Positions 1 through 8,222 of a DNA stretch of 64,000 bases are shown piece after piece. Origin of the DNA: Dyadobacter sp. 50-39. Lineage in GTDB: Bacteria > Bacteroidota > Bacteroidia > Cytophagales > Spirosomataceae. The notes beneath the pieces are model-generated. The model was not told where the DNA came from. It searched no databases and worked only from the letters and a program-made list of their open reading frames with translations. Both the position numbers and the translations under genes were made by a program. Location: NCBI GenBank assembly GCA_001898145.1, contig MKSR01000017.1, forward strand, positions 102,430 to 166,429. The letters run 5' to 3'. Every line of letters begins with the position of its first letter. Within the stretch, counting starts at the first letter, position 1.

Positions 1-1
1 C

Positions 2-1066
2 CGCCTGGGCGGCCCCAATTTCCAGGAAATACCAATCAACAGGCCGATCGTGCCCGTGCACAACAACCAGCGGGACGGCTATATGCGGCAGACGATCAAC
101 CGTGGAAAAGTGAGCTATGGCCCCAATTCGCTGGGCGATAACTACCCGTTGCAGGCCAAAGTGTCGGAGGGCGGCTTCGCCTCCTATCCCGAGCGCATTG
201 ATGCGCGCAAGGTGCGCGCGAGGAGCAAAAGTTTTCTGGATCATTTCAGCCAGGCGAAGCTGTTCTTCAACAGCCAGTCCGACCCGGAAAAAAACCACAT
301 TATCGAGGCATTCAGCTTTGAATTGGGGAAAGTGCAGTCCAATGACGTGCGGACCCGGATGCTGGGCATTCTTTCCATGATCGACAAGGGGCTCGCGGCA
401 GAGGTAGCTTTTGCGCTGCGCCTTTCGGTGCCGGAAGATCCGGAGTTGCCCGTGAACCGCAGCATTCCCGCCGATGCCGATCCCGCAGATTACGATCCCG
501 TCATCAAAGAAGGTTCGCTCACTGCGTCTCCGGCGTTAAGTATGGCTAATAACCCGAAAGACAGCATTAAGACAAGGAAAATAGCCTTCCTGGCAGCTGA
601 CGGCGTGGATAGCAATTCCCTGAACACGGTCAAAACAGCATTGGAAGCCGAAGGCGCCATCGTGGAGGTGATTGCCCCAAGGCTGAACTACATCCTGTCG
701 ACCACTGATGAGGAAATCCGCGTACATCACAGCTTTCTCACAGCTGCATCCGTATTGTACGACGCCGTGTATGTGCCTGCCGGAACGAATAGTGTAGCCA
801 CAGTAGAAGCTGAGGCCGACGCGGTTCATTTCCTCAATGAGGCGTTCAAGCATTGCAAAGCCATTGCAGCCGATGCCGGGGCGATGCAGGTGATCGAAGC
901 GACCTATTTCGCCAGAAAGATACCTGCGGACTTCTCGGACGAATCTGTGTTGCTGGATGGGATCGTGATCAGCGACGATCCGGCCAAACTGGCAAAGCAG
1001 TTCATCACCGCCATTGCTCAGCACAGGTTCTGGGAGCGGGAAAAGCCAAGAAAAATCCCGGCTTGA
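2..1066 (+). CDS. katE: Large-subunit (HPII/KatE-type) catalase, C-terminal part, 5' end outside window
   Basis: The reading frame is open from the first bases of the window, so the start and the haem active-site region lie upstream. About 354 residues are visible. They begin with the catalase segment RLGGPNFQEIPINRP, followed by PVHNNQRDG, the conserved stretch near the end of the catalase barrel/wrapping domain. From about residue 190 of the visible part there is a second domain (RKIAFLAADGVDSNSL... VYVPAG...) of the DJ-1/PfpI (flavodoxin-like) type, which is diagnostic of large-subunit clade-2 catalases such as E. coli HPII. Function by family: dismutation of hydrogen peroxide to water and oxygen in the cytoplasm. 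The gene is convergent with an ankyrin-repeat gene, and the two share a perfect hairpin terminator. A GTG at position 50 is an internal codon, not the start. Confidence 0.93.
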   Translation, partial: RLGGPNFQEIPINRPIVPVHNNQRDGYMRQTINRGKVSYGPNSLGDNYPLQAKVSEGGFASYPERIDARKVRARSKSFLDHFSQAKLFFNSQSDPEKNHIIEAFSFELGKVQSNDVRTRMLGILSMIDKGLAAEVAFALRLSVPEDPELPVNRSIPADADPADYDPVIKEGSLTASPALSMANNPKDSIKTRKIAFLAADGVDSNSLNTVKTALEAEGAIVEVIAPRLNYILSTTDEEIRVHHSFLTAASVLYDAVYVPAGTNSVATVEAEADAVHFLNEAFKHCKAIAADAGAMQVIEATYFARKIPADFSDESVLLDGIVISDDPAKLAKQFITAIAQHRFWEREKPRKIPA

Positions 1067-1082
1067 TGTATGGATTGTTAGC

Positions 1083-1132
1083 ATAATGTTGAGAGCCTGA
1101 GCGGACCTGCCTGCTCAGGCTCTCAACATTAT
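1083..1132. terminator. Bidirectional hairpin between catalase and ankyrin genes
   Basis: There is a perfect 20-bp inverted repeat (1083-1102 and 1113-1132; arms ataatgttgagagcctgagc and its complement) with a 10-nt loop. It lies between two convergent stop codons, so it can serve both strands. Confidence 0.85.
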
Positions 1133-1141
1133 ACACTCAAA

Positions 1142-1660
1142 TCAGGCGAGCAGCGATATGGCTTCCTCGTTTCCCTGCTGAATCGCAAGATCGAATGCGG
1201 ACTGGCCCCTGACGTCCAGGATAGTCGTGGATGCCCCGCTTTCCAGCAACAACTTCACCATTTCATTCCGGCCAAACATCGTTGCGAACATCAACGCCGT
1301 GCCGCCATTGCCATGCTGGCTGTCGAGGTTGGCGCCGTGTCGGATCAGGAGTGACGCCACCTCCGGAAGTCCTTTGAATGCGGCGCCCATTAAGGCCGTA
1401 TTGCCGCCGTTGTCGCCGGCATTCACATCAGCACCCGATTCGAGCAGAAGTTCCGCAGCCTCGGGGCGATTGTTATAGCAAGCGATGAGCAATGGCGTGT
1501 AGCCTTTTTCGTCCCTCACATTTACATCGACACCCCGGCCAAGCAGTTCGCGGATGACGTCCAGGTTCCCTACCCGTGCGGCATGTATGAGCACATTCGA
1601 ATAATCTTCCATTTTTTGCTGGGTTGGTTTAATGAAGCTTGTTACAAGCTTAAAATCCAT
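1142..1660 (-). CDS. Ankyrin-repeat protein
   Basis: 172 residues made almost wholly of ankyrin repeats of about 33 residues, with the hallmarks G-x-TPLL-A, LL-x-x-GADVNAGD, NTALMGAAFKG and GGTALMFATMFGR. About five repeats start near residue 20. No signal peptide or catalytic motif is seen, so it is a cytoplasmic protein-protein interaction module. The start ATG at 1660 lies 11 bp after the stop of the CheB-CheR-kinase gene, so it is probably co-transcribed with it; an internal ATG (MEDYSNV, residue 17) is an alternative start. Small ankyrin proteins are known partners of catalases in other bacteria (AnkB with KatB in Pseudomonas), and here the neighbour across the terminator is a catalase. 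That link is an inference, because the genes are convergent rather than in one operon. Confidence 0.88.
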   Translation of the reverse strand: MDFKLVTSFIKPTQQKMEDYSNVLIHAARVGNLDVIRELLGRGVDVNVRDEKGYTPLLIACYNNRPEAAELLLESGADVNAGDNGGNTALMGAAFKGLPEVASLLIRHGANLDSQHGNGGTALMFATMFGRNEMVKLLLESGASTTILDVRGQSAFDLAIQQGNEEAISLLA

Positions 1661-1671
1661 ACCAGCCGGCG

Positions 1672-4600
1672 TTAATCCTCCTGGTTTTTTGGGGGAAACA
1701 GTTGACTCAAAAGCTCGCTGAGCTCAGTGAGGTCTATCGGCTTCACCAGATGACCGTCGAAGCCCGACTGCCGGGTCCGCTTTTTATCGTCGGACTGCCC
1801 GTACCCGGTAAGTGCTATCACGGCGATCTTGCGGCCATCGGGGCGGTTCCTGATTTGTTTGGCGGTTTCGAATCCATCCATTCCGGGCATCGAGATATCC
1901 AGCAACACAACCTCGGCAGGCTGGCGTTCAAGCAATGCCAGCGCCTCGGGGCCGTCGTAGCTTACCGTGGCGTGGTGCCCCTGATGCGTGAGGATCATCG
2001 CCAGGGTATCGGCCGCATCGCGGTTATCATCTACCACCAGTATCTCCCGCGGCCTGGCTCTGACTGTTTTTTCGATGGCCGGGGGCACAAATTCCACAGG
2101 CACTTCGAGATAAGGTAAATGAACCAGGAACTCGCTCCCTTGTCCCAGGCCGCTGCTTTTAGCCTCCACCCTGCCCCCATGCATTTCCACCAGCTGTTTC
2201 ACCAATGTCAAGCCCAGGCCCAGGCCCCCGTCCGCCCGCTTCGGCGACGAGTTAACTTGTGCGAAGAGCTCGAAAATGGCCTCGAACTGGTCCGAAGTGA
2301 GCCCTATACCGTCGTCTTTTACGCTCAGCAAAAGCTCGTTCCCCGTCTGTTCGAGCGCGACCCACACATGGCCGTTCTCCTGCGTGAACCGGACTCCGTT
2401 GGTAAGGAGGTTGGTTATCACCTGCGTCAGCCTGGTAACATCGCCGTTCAGATACAATGGTGTATTGGGCAATGTCAATGTCAAATGCCTGTTTCCGGAT
2501 TCATACAATGCGGTAGTTGCCTCCACGGCATCTGCCACCAGCTTGCAAAGTTCCACCTGCTCGCGCCTCAGTTCTATTTTTCCACGGCTGATACGGCTCA
2601 CATCGAGCAGATCGTCTACCAGCCTCACCAGGTGATCCACCTGCCGGTTCATCATCGCCACCGACGCGCTCACGCGCTCGTCATCCCCCGAAGTCATTTT
2701 CATGATCTGCAGCGTGTTGCGCACGGGTGCAAGCGGGTTACGGAGCTCGTGGGCGAGCATGGCCAGAAACTCGTCCTTCCGCCTGTCGGCCTCCCGCAAG
2801 GCTTCCTCGGCCGCCTTGGGGCCGGTAATGTCAACAAATGTGAGTACGACGCCGTTAATGCGGTCTTCGGCAGTGCGGTACGGTAATATCCGCATTATGA
2901 ACACCCGTCCATCCGTGCTTCTAACTTCCCGCTCGACGGTTTGTAATTTACTCAGCACTAGCTCGGCATCCTCTTGTAAATGTGCGTAGTCAAGGCGGTT
3001 GGTAATGTCCGACAGCGGGCGGCCGAAGTCCGCCGGGATCAGGTTGAATATTTCACGCGTCGATGGGGTGAACAAGTTTACGCGAAAGCTGCGATCGAGG
3101 AACAGCGTGGCCATGTTCGTGGAATTGATCAGGTTCTGAAGATTGTTGCTGGTCAGCGAAATCTCATCCACCTTCACTTTCAACTCCTGGTTAATGGTCG
3201 TCAGCTCTTCATTGATCGATTGCAGTTCCTCCTTGCTCGTTTCCAGTTCTTCTGCCGCAGAGCGAAGCTCTTCGTTAATCGCCTGCAATTCCTCATTCGA
3301 AGCTTTCAGTTCCTCGGCCTGCACCTCGTGCTGTTCGTTGGAAGTACGCAGCTGGGCTTTCACACGGATCAGTTCCTCTTCCAGGTGCCGCGCCATCGGT
3401 TCTACGGACGTCAGCACCCCTTCATGATCACTCGCCTCGCCCACTTGCTGAAATAACACCAGAATAAATCCCCTCGCCGGGTCACGCTCACGCAAGACCG
3501 GGCGCACATGGATGGTGATGGTTTCCGTACGGTCCTCCATCCTGATTTTCAGGGTGCGGGCTTCGACATTGGTCTGCTGCTGGACCGCCTGGTAAAAGGC
3601 CGTCCGGAGTTCCAGCCGGAGTTCGGGACGGATCAGTTTCAGGAGATTCTTGCTGGGCTCCCCGCCTGCGATCTGCAGGTAGCGGCCTGCCCGCTCCGTG
3701 AGATGCAATATTTCGTATTCCTCATTGACAATGATTGAGGGGGGCGCATATTGTTCCAAAAGCTGCTGATGCAGGTCCCCGAAGCTCATCCGCACGCCCG
3801 AACGCGCCTCCATTTCAGCCACCGGCTGCGCGACGCTTCTCTTTTCAGGAATGAATTGCGGGATCGTCTCAGGCACCGGGTACGAACGGCTCGACACCTG
3901 CCTGCTTTGGTACAAATGGTTTTCGCGGCTCACATTGACATACAAATCACTCGATCCGTCGACCGTTTCCGACATACCGAGCCACAGGTACGCACCCGGC
4001 TTCAATGCAAAATGAAAGGTTTCCATAGCCCTCTCCTGCGCCGTCTGGTTCAGGTAAATGAGCATGTTGCGGCAGGTAACCAGGTCGAGCTGGGAAAATG
4101 GCGGGTCTTTAAGCACATTATGGCGGGCAAAAAGTACCATTTCCCGTATTTCGCGGCGTACGCGGTACTCGTCCCCATCACGGGTAAAAAACCGCCGCAG
4201 CCGTTCGGGCGACACATCGACGGCGTCGTTGAGGTTGTATTTTCCCTCCCGTGCAATCGAAATGGCTGCCTCGTCGATATCAGTCGCAAAAATCTGGACC
4301 TTGGGTGCGTCCAGAATCCCGGAAGTCTTCTCGGCACAAAGCATTGCCAGCGAATAGGCTTCCTCCCCCGTAGCACACCCGGCGACCCAGATCCGCAGGG
4401 TATGTTCCTGGCTTTTCCCTTTCATCAAAAGCGGCAGTATTTCCTGCTCGATGGCCAAAAAGGCGCGGCTGTCCCGGAAAAAATTGGTTACCGAGATCAG
4501 CAGGTTTTTGAGCAGTGCCTGCGTTTCGTCCGGATGCTCACGCATGTAGGCCACGTAGGCGGGGAGGTTGGGCAGGTTCAGGACATTGATCCGCCGCTCG

Positions 4601-5346
4601 ATCCGCCGCATGAGGGTCGGCCTCTTGTAGTTTGAAAAATCATGTCCGGTGCGCATCCGAAGTTGCGTGAACACCTCCCGGAGCGCCTGCTGCTGGTCGG
4701 GCGGGCGTGTTTCCGGCTCCACCGTGATAGCAACTGTCCCCAGTCCGCGACGATAGGATAACAGGTTGGCGGGAATCTGCGCCACAGGCAGGATATTGTC
4801 GACGAGCTCGGTAGCAATGGCATTGCGCGGCATTTCATTAAAAGCCGCTTCTCTCGGATTCTGCACAAATGTAGCGCCGCCATATTCCTTGATCCTTTTG
4901 AGGCCCATGGACCCGTTGGCCCCGGTACCCGACAGGATTACCGCCACGCTTCGTTCCTTGTACGACTCAGCCAGCATCCGGAAAAATACGTCCACCGGTG
5001 CGCGCCGGTCCTCGCTGGCGACGTGCGCAAAGGCCGAAACACGGCCTTTCTCTATCTCTACGTGCCCTGCGGCCGGAAGGATATAGATATGATCCGGAGC
5101 GATGGTTTGCGATCCCGCCACCAGGGTTACCGGTAGTTTTGCAACTTTCCCGAGCACATCGGCAAGGCTGATATCCAGGTCGGGGCTCAGATGCAGCATA
5201 ATAAGATACGCCAGGCCGGTGTGGGCCGGTACATGCTCAAAAAATTCCGTCAGTGCCTCCATGCCTCCCGCCGAGGCTCCGATTCCGGCGACGAGCATCT
5301 GATGCTTGGAAACCTTGTCAGGGGAATCCGGGGTAGGGTCTATCAT
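1672..5346 (-). CDS. CheB-CheR-PAS hybrid histidine kinase with C-terminal receiver domain
   Basis: 1224 residues with many domains. An N-terminal CheB methylesterase domain (residues ~15-195) has GIGASAGG with the catalytic Ser near 25 and LSGTGANGS. A CheR methyltransferase domain (~215-490) has WVAGCATGEEAYSLAM for S-adenosylmethionine binding and TCRNMLIYL. A long heptad coiled coil (~660-725) is rich in EELQ/EEL. A PAS domain follows, then HisKA with MLAHELRNPLAPVRN (phospho-His), a HATPase with NLLTNGVRFT, DDGIGL and GGLGLGL, and a receiver domain with VVDDN, VVLLDISMPGMDG and the conserved Lys in LVKP. This chemotaxis-fusion architecture is known in several phyla and probably links adaptation-type methyl transfer to phosphorelay signalling; the signal is unknown. 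It has no transmembrane segments. It is downstream of a stand-alone CheB gene (29-bp gap) and upstream of the ankyrin gene. Confidence 0.93.
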   Translation of the reverse strand: MIDPTPDSPDKVSKHQMLVAGIGASAGGMEALTEFFEHVPAHTGLAYLIMLHLSPDLDISLADVLGKVAKLPVTLVAGSQTIAPDHIYILPAAGHVEIEKGRVSAFAHVASEDRRAPVDVFFRMLAESYKERSVAVILSGTGANGSMGLKRIKEYGGATFVQNPREAAFNEMPRNAIATELVDNILPVAQIPANLLSYRRGLGTVAITVEPETRPPDQQQALREVFTQLRMRTGHDFSNYKRPTLMRRIERRINVLNLPNLPAYVAYMREHPDETQALLKNLLISVTNFFRDSRAFLAIEQEILPLLMKGKSQEHTLRIWVAGCATGEEAYSLAMLCAEKTSGILDAPKVQIFATDIDEAAISIAREGKYNLNDAVDVSPERLRRFFTRDGDEYRVRREIREMVLFARHNVLKDPPFSQLDLVTCRNMLIYLNQTAQERAMETFHFALKPGAYLWLGMSETVDGSSDLYVNVSRENHLYQSRQVSSRSYPVPETIPQFIPEKRSVAQPVAEMEARSGVRMSFGDLHQQLLEQYAPPSIIVNEEYEILHLTERAGRYLQIAGGEPSKNLLKLIRPELRLELRTAFYQAVQQQTNVEARTLKIRMEDRTETITIHVRPVLRERDPARGFILVLFQQVGEASDHEGVLTSVEPMARHLEEELIRVKAQLRTSNEQHEVQAEELKASNEELQAINEELRSAAEELETSKEELQSINEELTTINQELKVKVDEISLTSNNLQNLINSTNMATLFLDRSFRVNLFTPSTREIFNLIPADFGRPLSDITNRLDYAHLQEDAELVLSKLQTVEREVRSTDGRVFIMRILPYRTAEDRINGVVLTFVDITGPKAAEEALREADRRKDEFLAMLAHELRNPLAPVRNTLQIMKMTSGDDERVSASVAMMNRQVDHLVRLVDDLLDVSRISRGKIELRREQVELCKLVADAVEATTALYESGNRHLTLTLPNTPLYLNGDVTRLTQVITNLLTNGVRFTQENGHVWVALEQTGNELLLSVKDDGIGLTSDQFEAIFELFAQVNSSPKRADGGLGLGLTLVKQLVEMHGGRVEAKSSGLGQGSEFLVHLPYLEVPVEFVPPAIEKTVRARPREILVVDDNRDAADTLAMILTHQGHHATVSYDGPEALALLERQPAEVVLLDISMPGMDGFETAKQIRNRPDGRKIAVIALTGYGQSDDKKRTRQSGFDGHLVKPIDLTELSELLSQLFPPKNQED

Positions 5347-5375
5347 ATCTCAATAACTATATCTCAATCCAAATG

Positions 5376-6404
5376 TCAAAGCCGCTCTTCCGACGCCCTT
5401 ACCAGCTCACGGTCCTCACTGGCGCGGATGGCGTCTCTGATCGAGGCCACACGCTGCCTGGCTTCACGGGCTTTTCTGAAATAGCGGGCTGCTTCCTTCC
5501 GGTGGTTGGCTTCTGCAAAATGATCACCCATGTGGTTGAGCAGGATCACCTGTTCATCCACTCCCCTGAGTGCCGCAAACAGGTAATTTTCGATTTTCTC
5601 GGAAATGGCTTCCATGAGCGCTTCCGGCGAAAATGCGTGCCCGGTATGGCAGCGGAAGCGCGAGAGCGCACCATCTTTTAGTAACGTAAGAACACCCTGA
5701 CATTCAGGACAAGAGAGCTTGCTCATTTCCCCGTATTGAGGAATATCGACATCGAACGTCGGCTCATCCGACGCTACGCGCACTTCCGCACCCATCTTAT
5801 CGAGTTCTCCGGCGTCTACCTCCGGGCCGCTGCCAATGCTTTCATTGCAGAGCTTCACCAGCAATGCGGCCATTTCCGAAACCGGCACAATATAGTCAAT
5901 CGCTACTTCACGAATGGCATTTTTCGGCATGGATGGCACGTCGGCGTCTGCGGGGTCCTGTGCGATCGCGATCCCCCCGCAGCGCTTGATGCTCCACAGG
6001 CCAGCCGTGCCATCGTCCAGCGCCCCGGTGAGCACAACGCCGATCACGCGGTTGCCGAATGCATAGGCCGCCGACCGGAACAGCGGGTCTATTGCAGGCC
6101 GGAACCGGTTCTCGCGCGGCCCGCGCGTAACGTGCACATGCGTGCGATCGACCAGCAAATGGTGGTCGGGCCGTGCCACGTAAATGCGGTTCGGCAATAT
6201 CGGCTCGCCATGCTCGGCCTGGGCAACGGGAAGGTGTGCTATATCATCCAATACCTTCGCCAATATGCCTTCTGCGTGCGGCGACATATGCCATACCAGG
6301 AAAATGGAAGCTCCTATGTCTGCCGGCAATTCGGCGACCAGTTTCTTGAATGCCTCGAAGCCCCCGAGCGAGGCTCCTACTACGATGATGTTTCGAGTAG
6401 CCAT
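5376..6404 (-). CDS. cheB: Stand-alone chemotaxis methylesterase CheB-type protein with zinc-ribbon tail
   Basis: 342 residues from ATG 6404 (MATRNIIVVGASLGG). An upstream extension of the frame would run into the SMR gene, so it was rejected. The catalytic domain of CheB has the Ser in GASLGGF, the His region in WHMSPHAEG and the Asp-side motif LTGALDDGTAGL. No receiver domain precedes it, which is typical of the CheB family outside canonical chemotaxis clusters. From about residue 235 there is a Cys/His cluster (CPECQG ... CHTGHAF) that looks like a zinc ribbon, then a helical tail. Function by family: protein-glutamate methylesterase/deamidase. It is first in the operon with the CheB-CheR-kinase fusion and the ankyrin gene. 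Confidence 0.88.
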   Translation of the reverse strand: MATRNIIVVGASLGGFEAFKKLVAELPADIGASIFLVWHMSPHAEGILAKVLDDIAHLPVAQAEHGEPILPNRIYVARPDHHLLVDRTHVHVTRGPRENRFRPAIDPLFRSAAYAFGNRVIGVVLTGALDDGTAGLWSIKRCGGIAIAQDPADADVPSMPKNAIREVAIDYIVPVSEMAALLVKLCNESIGSGPEVDAGELDKMGAEVRVASDEPTFDVDIPQYGEMSKLSCPECQGVLTLLKDGALSRFRCHTGHAFSPEALMEAISEKIENYLFAALRGVDEQVILLNHMGDHFAEANHRKEAARYFRKAREARQRVASIRDAIRASEDRELVRASEERL

Positions 6405-6459
6405 AAATCTCTGCGGATGGTGAACAGCATTTCCTGAAAATAGCGTGCCCCGCAGTCCG

Positions 6460-6789
6460 TCAATGCTCCGAAACCATTTTGAGCCCGGCGATGGAGAGAA
6501 TGAGCGTGGTAATGAAAAATAGCCGCCAAAAACTGACGGGATCTTTAAATACCAATATCCCCACCAGCACCGTGCCCACTGCACCAATGCCCGTCCAGAC
6601 CGCGTAGGCCGTTCCTATCGGCAGCGTTTGGGTTGCTTTCAGCAGCAAGGCCATGCTGATGGTCATAGAAATGATGAACCCGGTAAACCACAGGTACATT
6701 TCCGTTCCGCTTGTCTCACGGACTTTTCCTAAACAGGAAGCGAACCCGACTTCGAACAAGCCGGCGATGATCAAAATAATCCAGTTCAT
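6460..6789 (-). CDS. sugE: SMR-family exporter, SugE/Gdx (guanidinium) type
   Basis: 109 residues from ATG 6789 (MNWIILIIAGLFEVGFA); a longer TTG start at 6810 is less likely. There are four hydrophobic helices. The essential membrane Glu is at position 13 (AGLFE), and the motif LPIGTAYAVWTGIGAVG is highly characteristic of SugE/Gdx proteins rather than EmrE-type multidrug pumps. Function by family: proton-coupled export of guanidinium and small guanidinyl compounds, working as a dual-topology dimer. The gene is alone; the Crp-type regulator sits 72 bp upstream on the same strand. No guanidine riboswitch could be recognised by eye in that gap. Confidence 0.9.
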   Translation of the reverse strand: MNWIILIIAGLFEVGFASCLGKVRETSGTEMYLWFTGFIISMTISMALLLKATQTLPIGTAYAVWTGIGAVGTVLVGILVFKDPVSFWRLFFITTLILSIAGLKMVSEH

Positions 6790-6861
6790 AACACGCTGTT
6801 TTTCTGACAAAGGTCCAGCGCCGGATCGGGAAAAAATTTTACAAATGATAAAAAGGAAACA

Positions 6862-7425
6862 CTACCTGATTTCCGCACGAATGCGGCTCAGGCTCACTTG
6901 TGTGATCCCGAGGAAAGAAGCGATATGTGACAGCGGCACACGGTGGAGCAGATCCGGCGTTGTGCTCATTAAATCCAGGTACCTTTGCTGTGCGGTTTTG
7001 AACTGCATGGAAATGAGCCGTTCTTCGGTTTTGATCATTTCCTGCCCGATGAGTTTGCGGCCCCAGTTGGCAATGTGAATGTCGCTGGCGAAAAGTGCTT
7101 CCAGATCCTGGGACCTCATCTGATACAAGTCGCAGGCTTCCAGGGTTTCGATATGCTCGTAACCCGGCTGGCCGGCCACATAGCTTTTCATCGAAAGCAC
7201 TACGTCGCCTTCTTTTCCAAACCAGAACGTCACATCCCCGCGGTCGACATCGGAGTAGGCGCGAACGATGCCGCTGCGGACAAAATAGAGCATTTTCTCT
7301 ACCCTACCGGCGCGGATGAGCGTGTGTCCTTTCGGAAACTTTACCGGGTTTATCCGCGCTTTCAATGCCTCCCTGGATTGCGCCGGCAGCGGGTAAAAAT
7401 GTTCCAGGATTTCATCTATTTCCAT
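6862..7425 (-). CDS. Crp/Fnr-family transcriptional regulator
   Basis: 187 residues. The N-terminal cyclic-nucleotide-binding-like beta-roll spans ~10-125 (FPKGHTLIRAG, LYFVRSGIVRAY, FWFGKEGDVV). The C-terminal winged-helix segment has RVPLSHIASFLGITQVSLSRIRAEI, where the recognition helix resembles the common Bacteroidota Crp-like regulators (ASYLGITPETLSRIR). The Arg-Ser phosphate-binding pair of true cAMP receptors is not evident, so the ligand is unknown. It starts 6 bp after the stop of the DUF4180 gene on the same strand and may control the SMR exporter downstream, which is an inference from position only. Confidence 0.88.
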   Translation of the reverse strand: MEIDEILEHFYPLPAQSREALKARINPVKFPKGHTLIRAGRVEKMLYFVRSGIVRAYSDVDRGDVTFWFGKEGDVVLSMKSYVAGQPGYEHIETLEACDLYQMRSQDLEALFASDIHIANWGRKLIGQEMIKTEERLISMQFKTAQQRYLDLMSTTPDLLHRVPLSHIASFLGITQVSLSRIRAEIR

Positions 7426-7431
7426 AACTAG

Positions 7432-7791
7432 CTAGCTCGACAACCTGCCAATAGCCTCTTCCACCGTAGGTACGAAGCTGATCTGCCTCCCCTTATTGCT
7501 TTCAAAGATAAAATCCCGCAGGCTTTTGCTGTCGTATTGCGCAAAGTCGCCCACGATAGCCAGCCTGACGCGGTAGGTCGCGAACTTTTGCAGAATTTCC
7601 CCGGCGATACCCGTTTTTAAATCAAAAAAAGAGGGCGTAATATTTCGTTCGTGCAGGATCATTTCCCCGTAACCCTGGTAGTACAGGTCAACCATCAGTT
7701 GCAGCCCGTCGTCGGGTGTGCGGATGAGCATTTCGTCGGATACAATTTCCGCGATTGCGGTGTCGTGCGGTTGATGTCTTTGAATTTTCAT
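7432..7791 (-). CDS. DUF4180 domain-containing protein
   Basis: 119 residues matching the DUF4180 family in length and pattern: an opening MKIQ strand, ISDEMLIRTPDDGLQLMVDLYYQG, a central FFDLKTGIAGEILQKFATYRVRLAIVGDF, and an end with IGRLSS. The function of the family is not established. It is cytoplasmic, with no signal or membrane segment. It lies immediately upstream of the Crp-type regulator (6-bp gap), so the two are probably co-transcribed. Confidence 0.85.
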   Translation of the reverse strand: MKIQRHQPHDTAIAEIVSDEMLIRTPDDGLQLMVDLYYQGYGEMILHERNITPSFFDLKTGIAGEILQKFATYRVRLAIVGDFAQYDSKSLRDFIFESNKGRQISFVPTVEEAIGRLSS

Positions 7792-8222
7792 GGCAAAAAG
7801 CAGCTACCCGGTTTGTTTCCGGCAGTGTGCGAAGTTAGTTAAAAACAGCTCCTGCCGGCATGCACATCGTTTGAACTTTTTCTACATTTTAAAATATTTA
7901 TTCTAATCCTTTAACCGGATTGAAAGATAAAAAGTACAAATAAGGAGCGAGTTTACCGACGCGCCGGTTCGGGTACAGCTACCACCCAATCCTAACATTG
8001 GCAGCTAGGGACCTGTAAATTCAGGTCTCAGCCAGCGATCTGCCCTCCCGTTCTGAATTGCCCGTTTACCGGGTACTTCCTGACTCAAAACTATTTTTAC
8101 AAGCCGGATAGAATAGTATTTTTACGGCAACGCCCGGGTTAATTTTCTAAACGGAATGGCAGTTGTTTGGTAGCGGATTTATCCCTAATATTCGCGTTAC
8201 GCCTCCCGAAAATTAACCTTTC
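7792..8222. other. Intergenic region between divergent DUF4180 and histidine kinase genes
   Basis: 431 bp without a convincing gene. It should hold the two divergent promoters. A short dyad (gacctg-taaatt-caggtc, about 8010-8027) and an A+T-rich patch (7865-7945) are visible. No clean TTG/TAnnTTTG pair could be assigned. Confidence 0.5.

Noticed and set aside
6405-6587. N-terminal extension of the stand-alone CheB to 6587
   Set aside because: It overlaps the SMR gene on the same strand in another frame; the CheB fold begins at MATRNIIVVGAS (6404).
6790-6861. Guanidine riboswitch before the SugE-type gene
   Set aside because: The 72-bp gap is too short and A+T-rich, with no recognisable riboswitch core.
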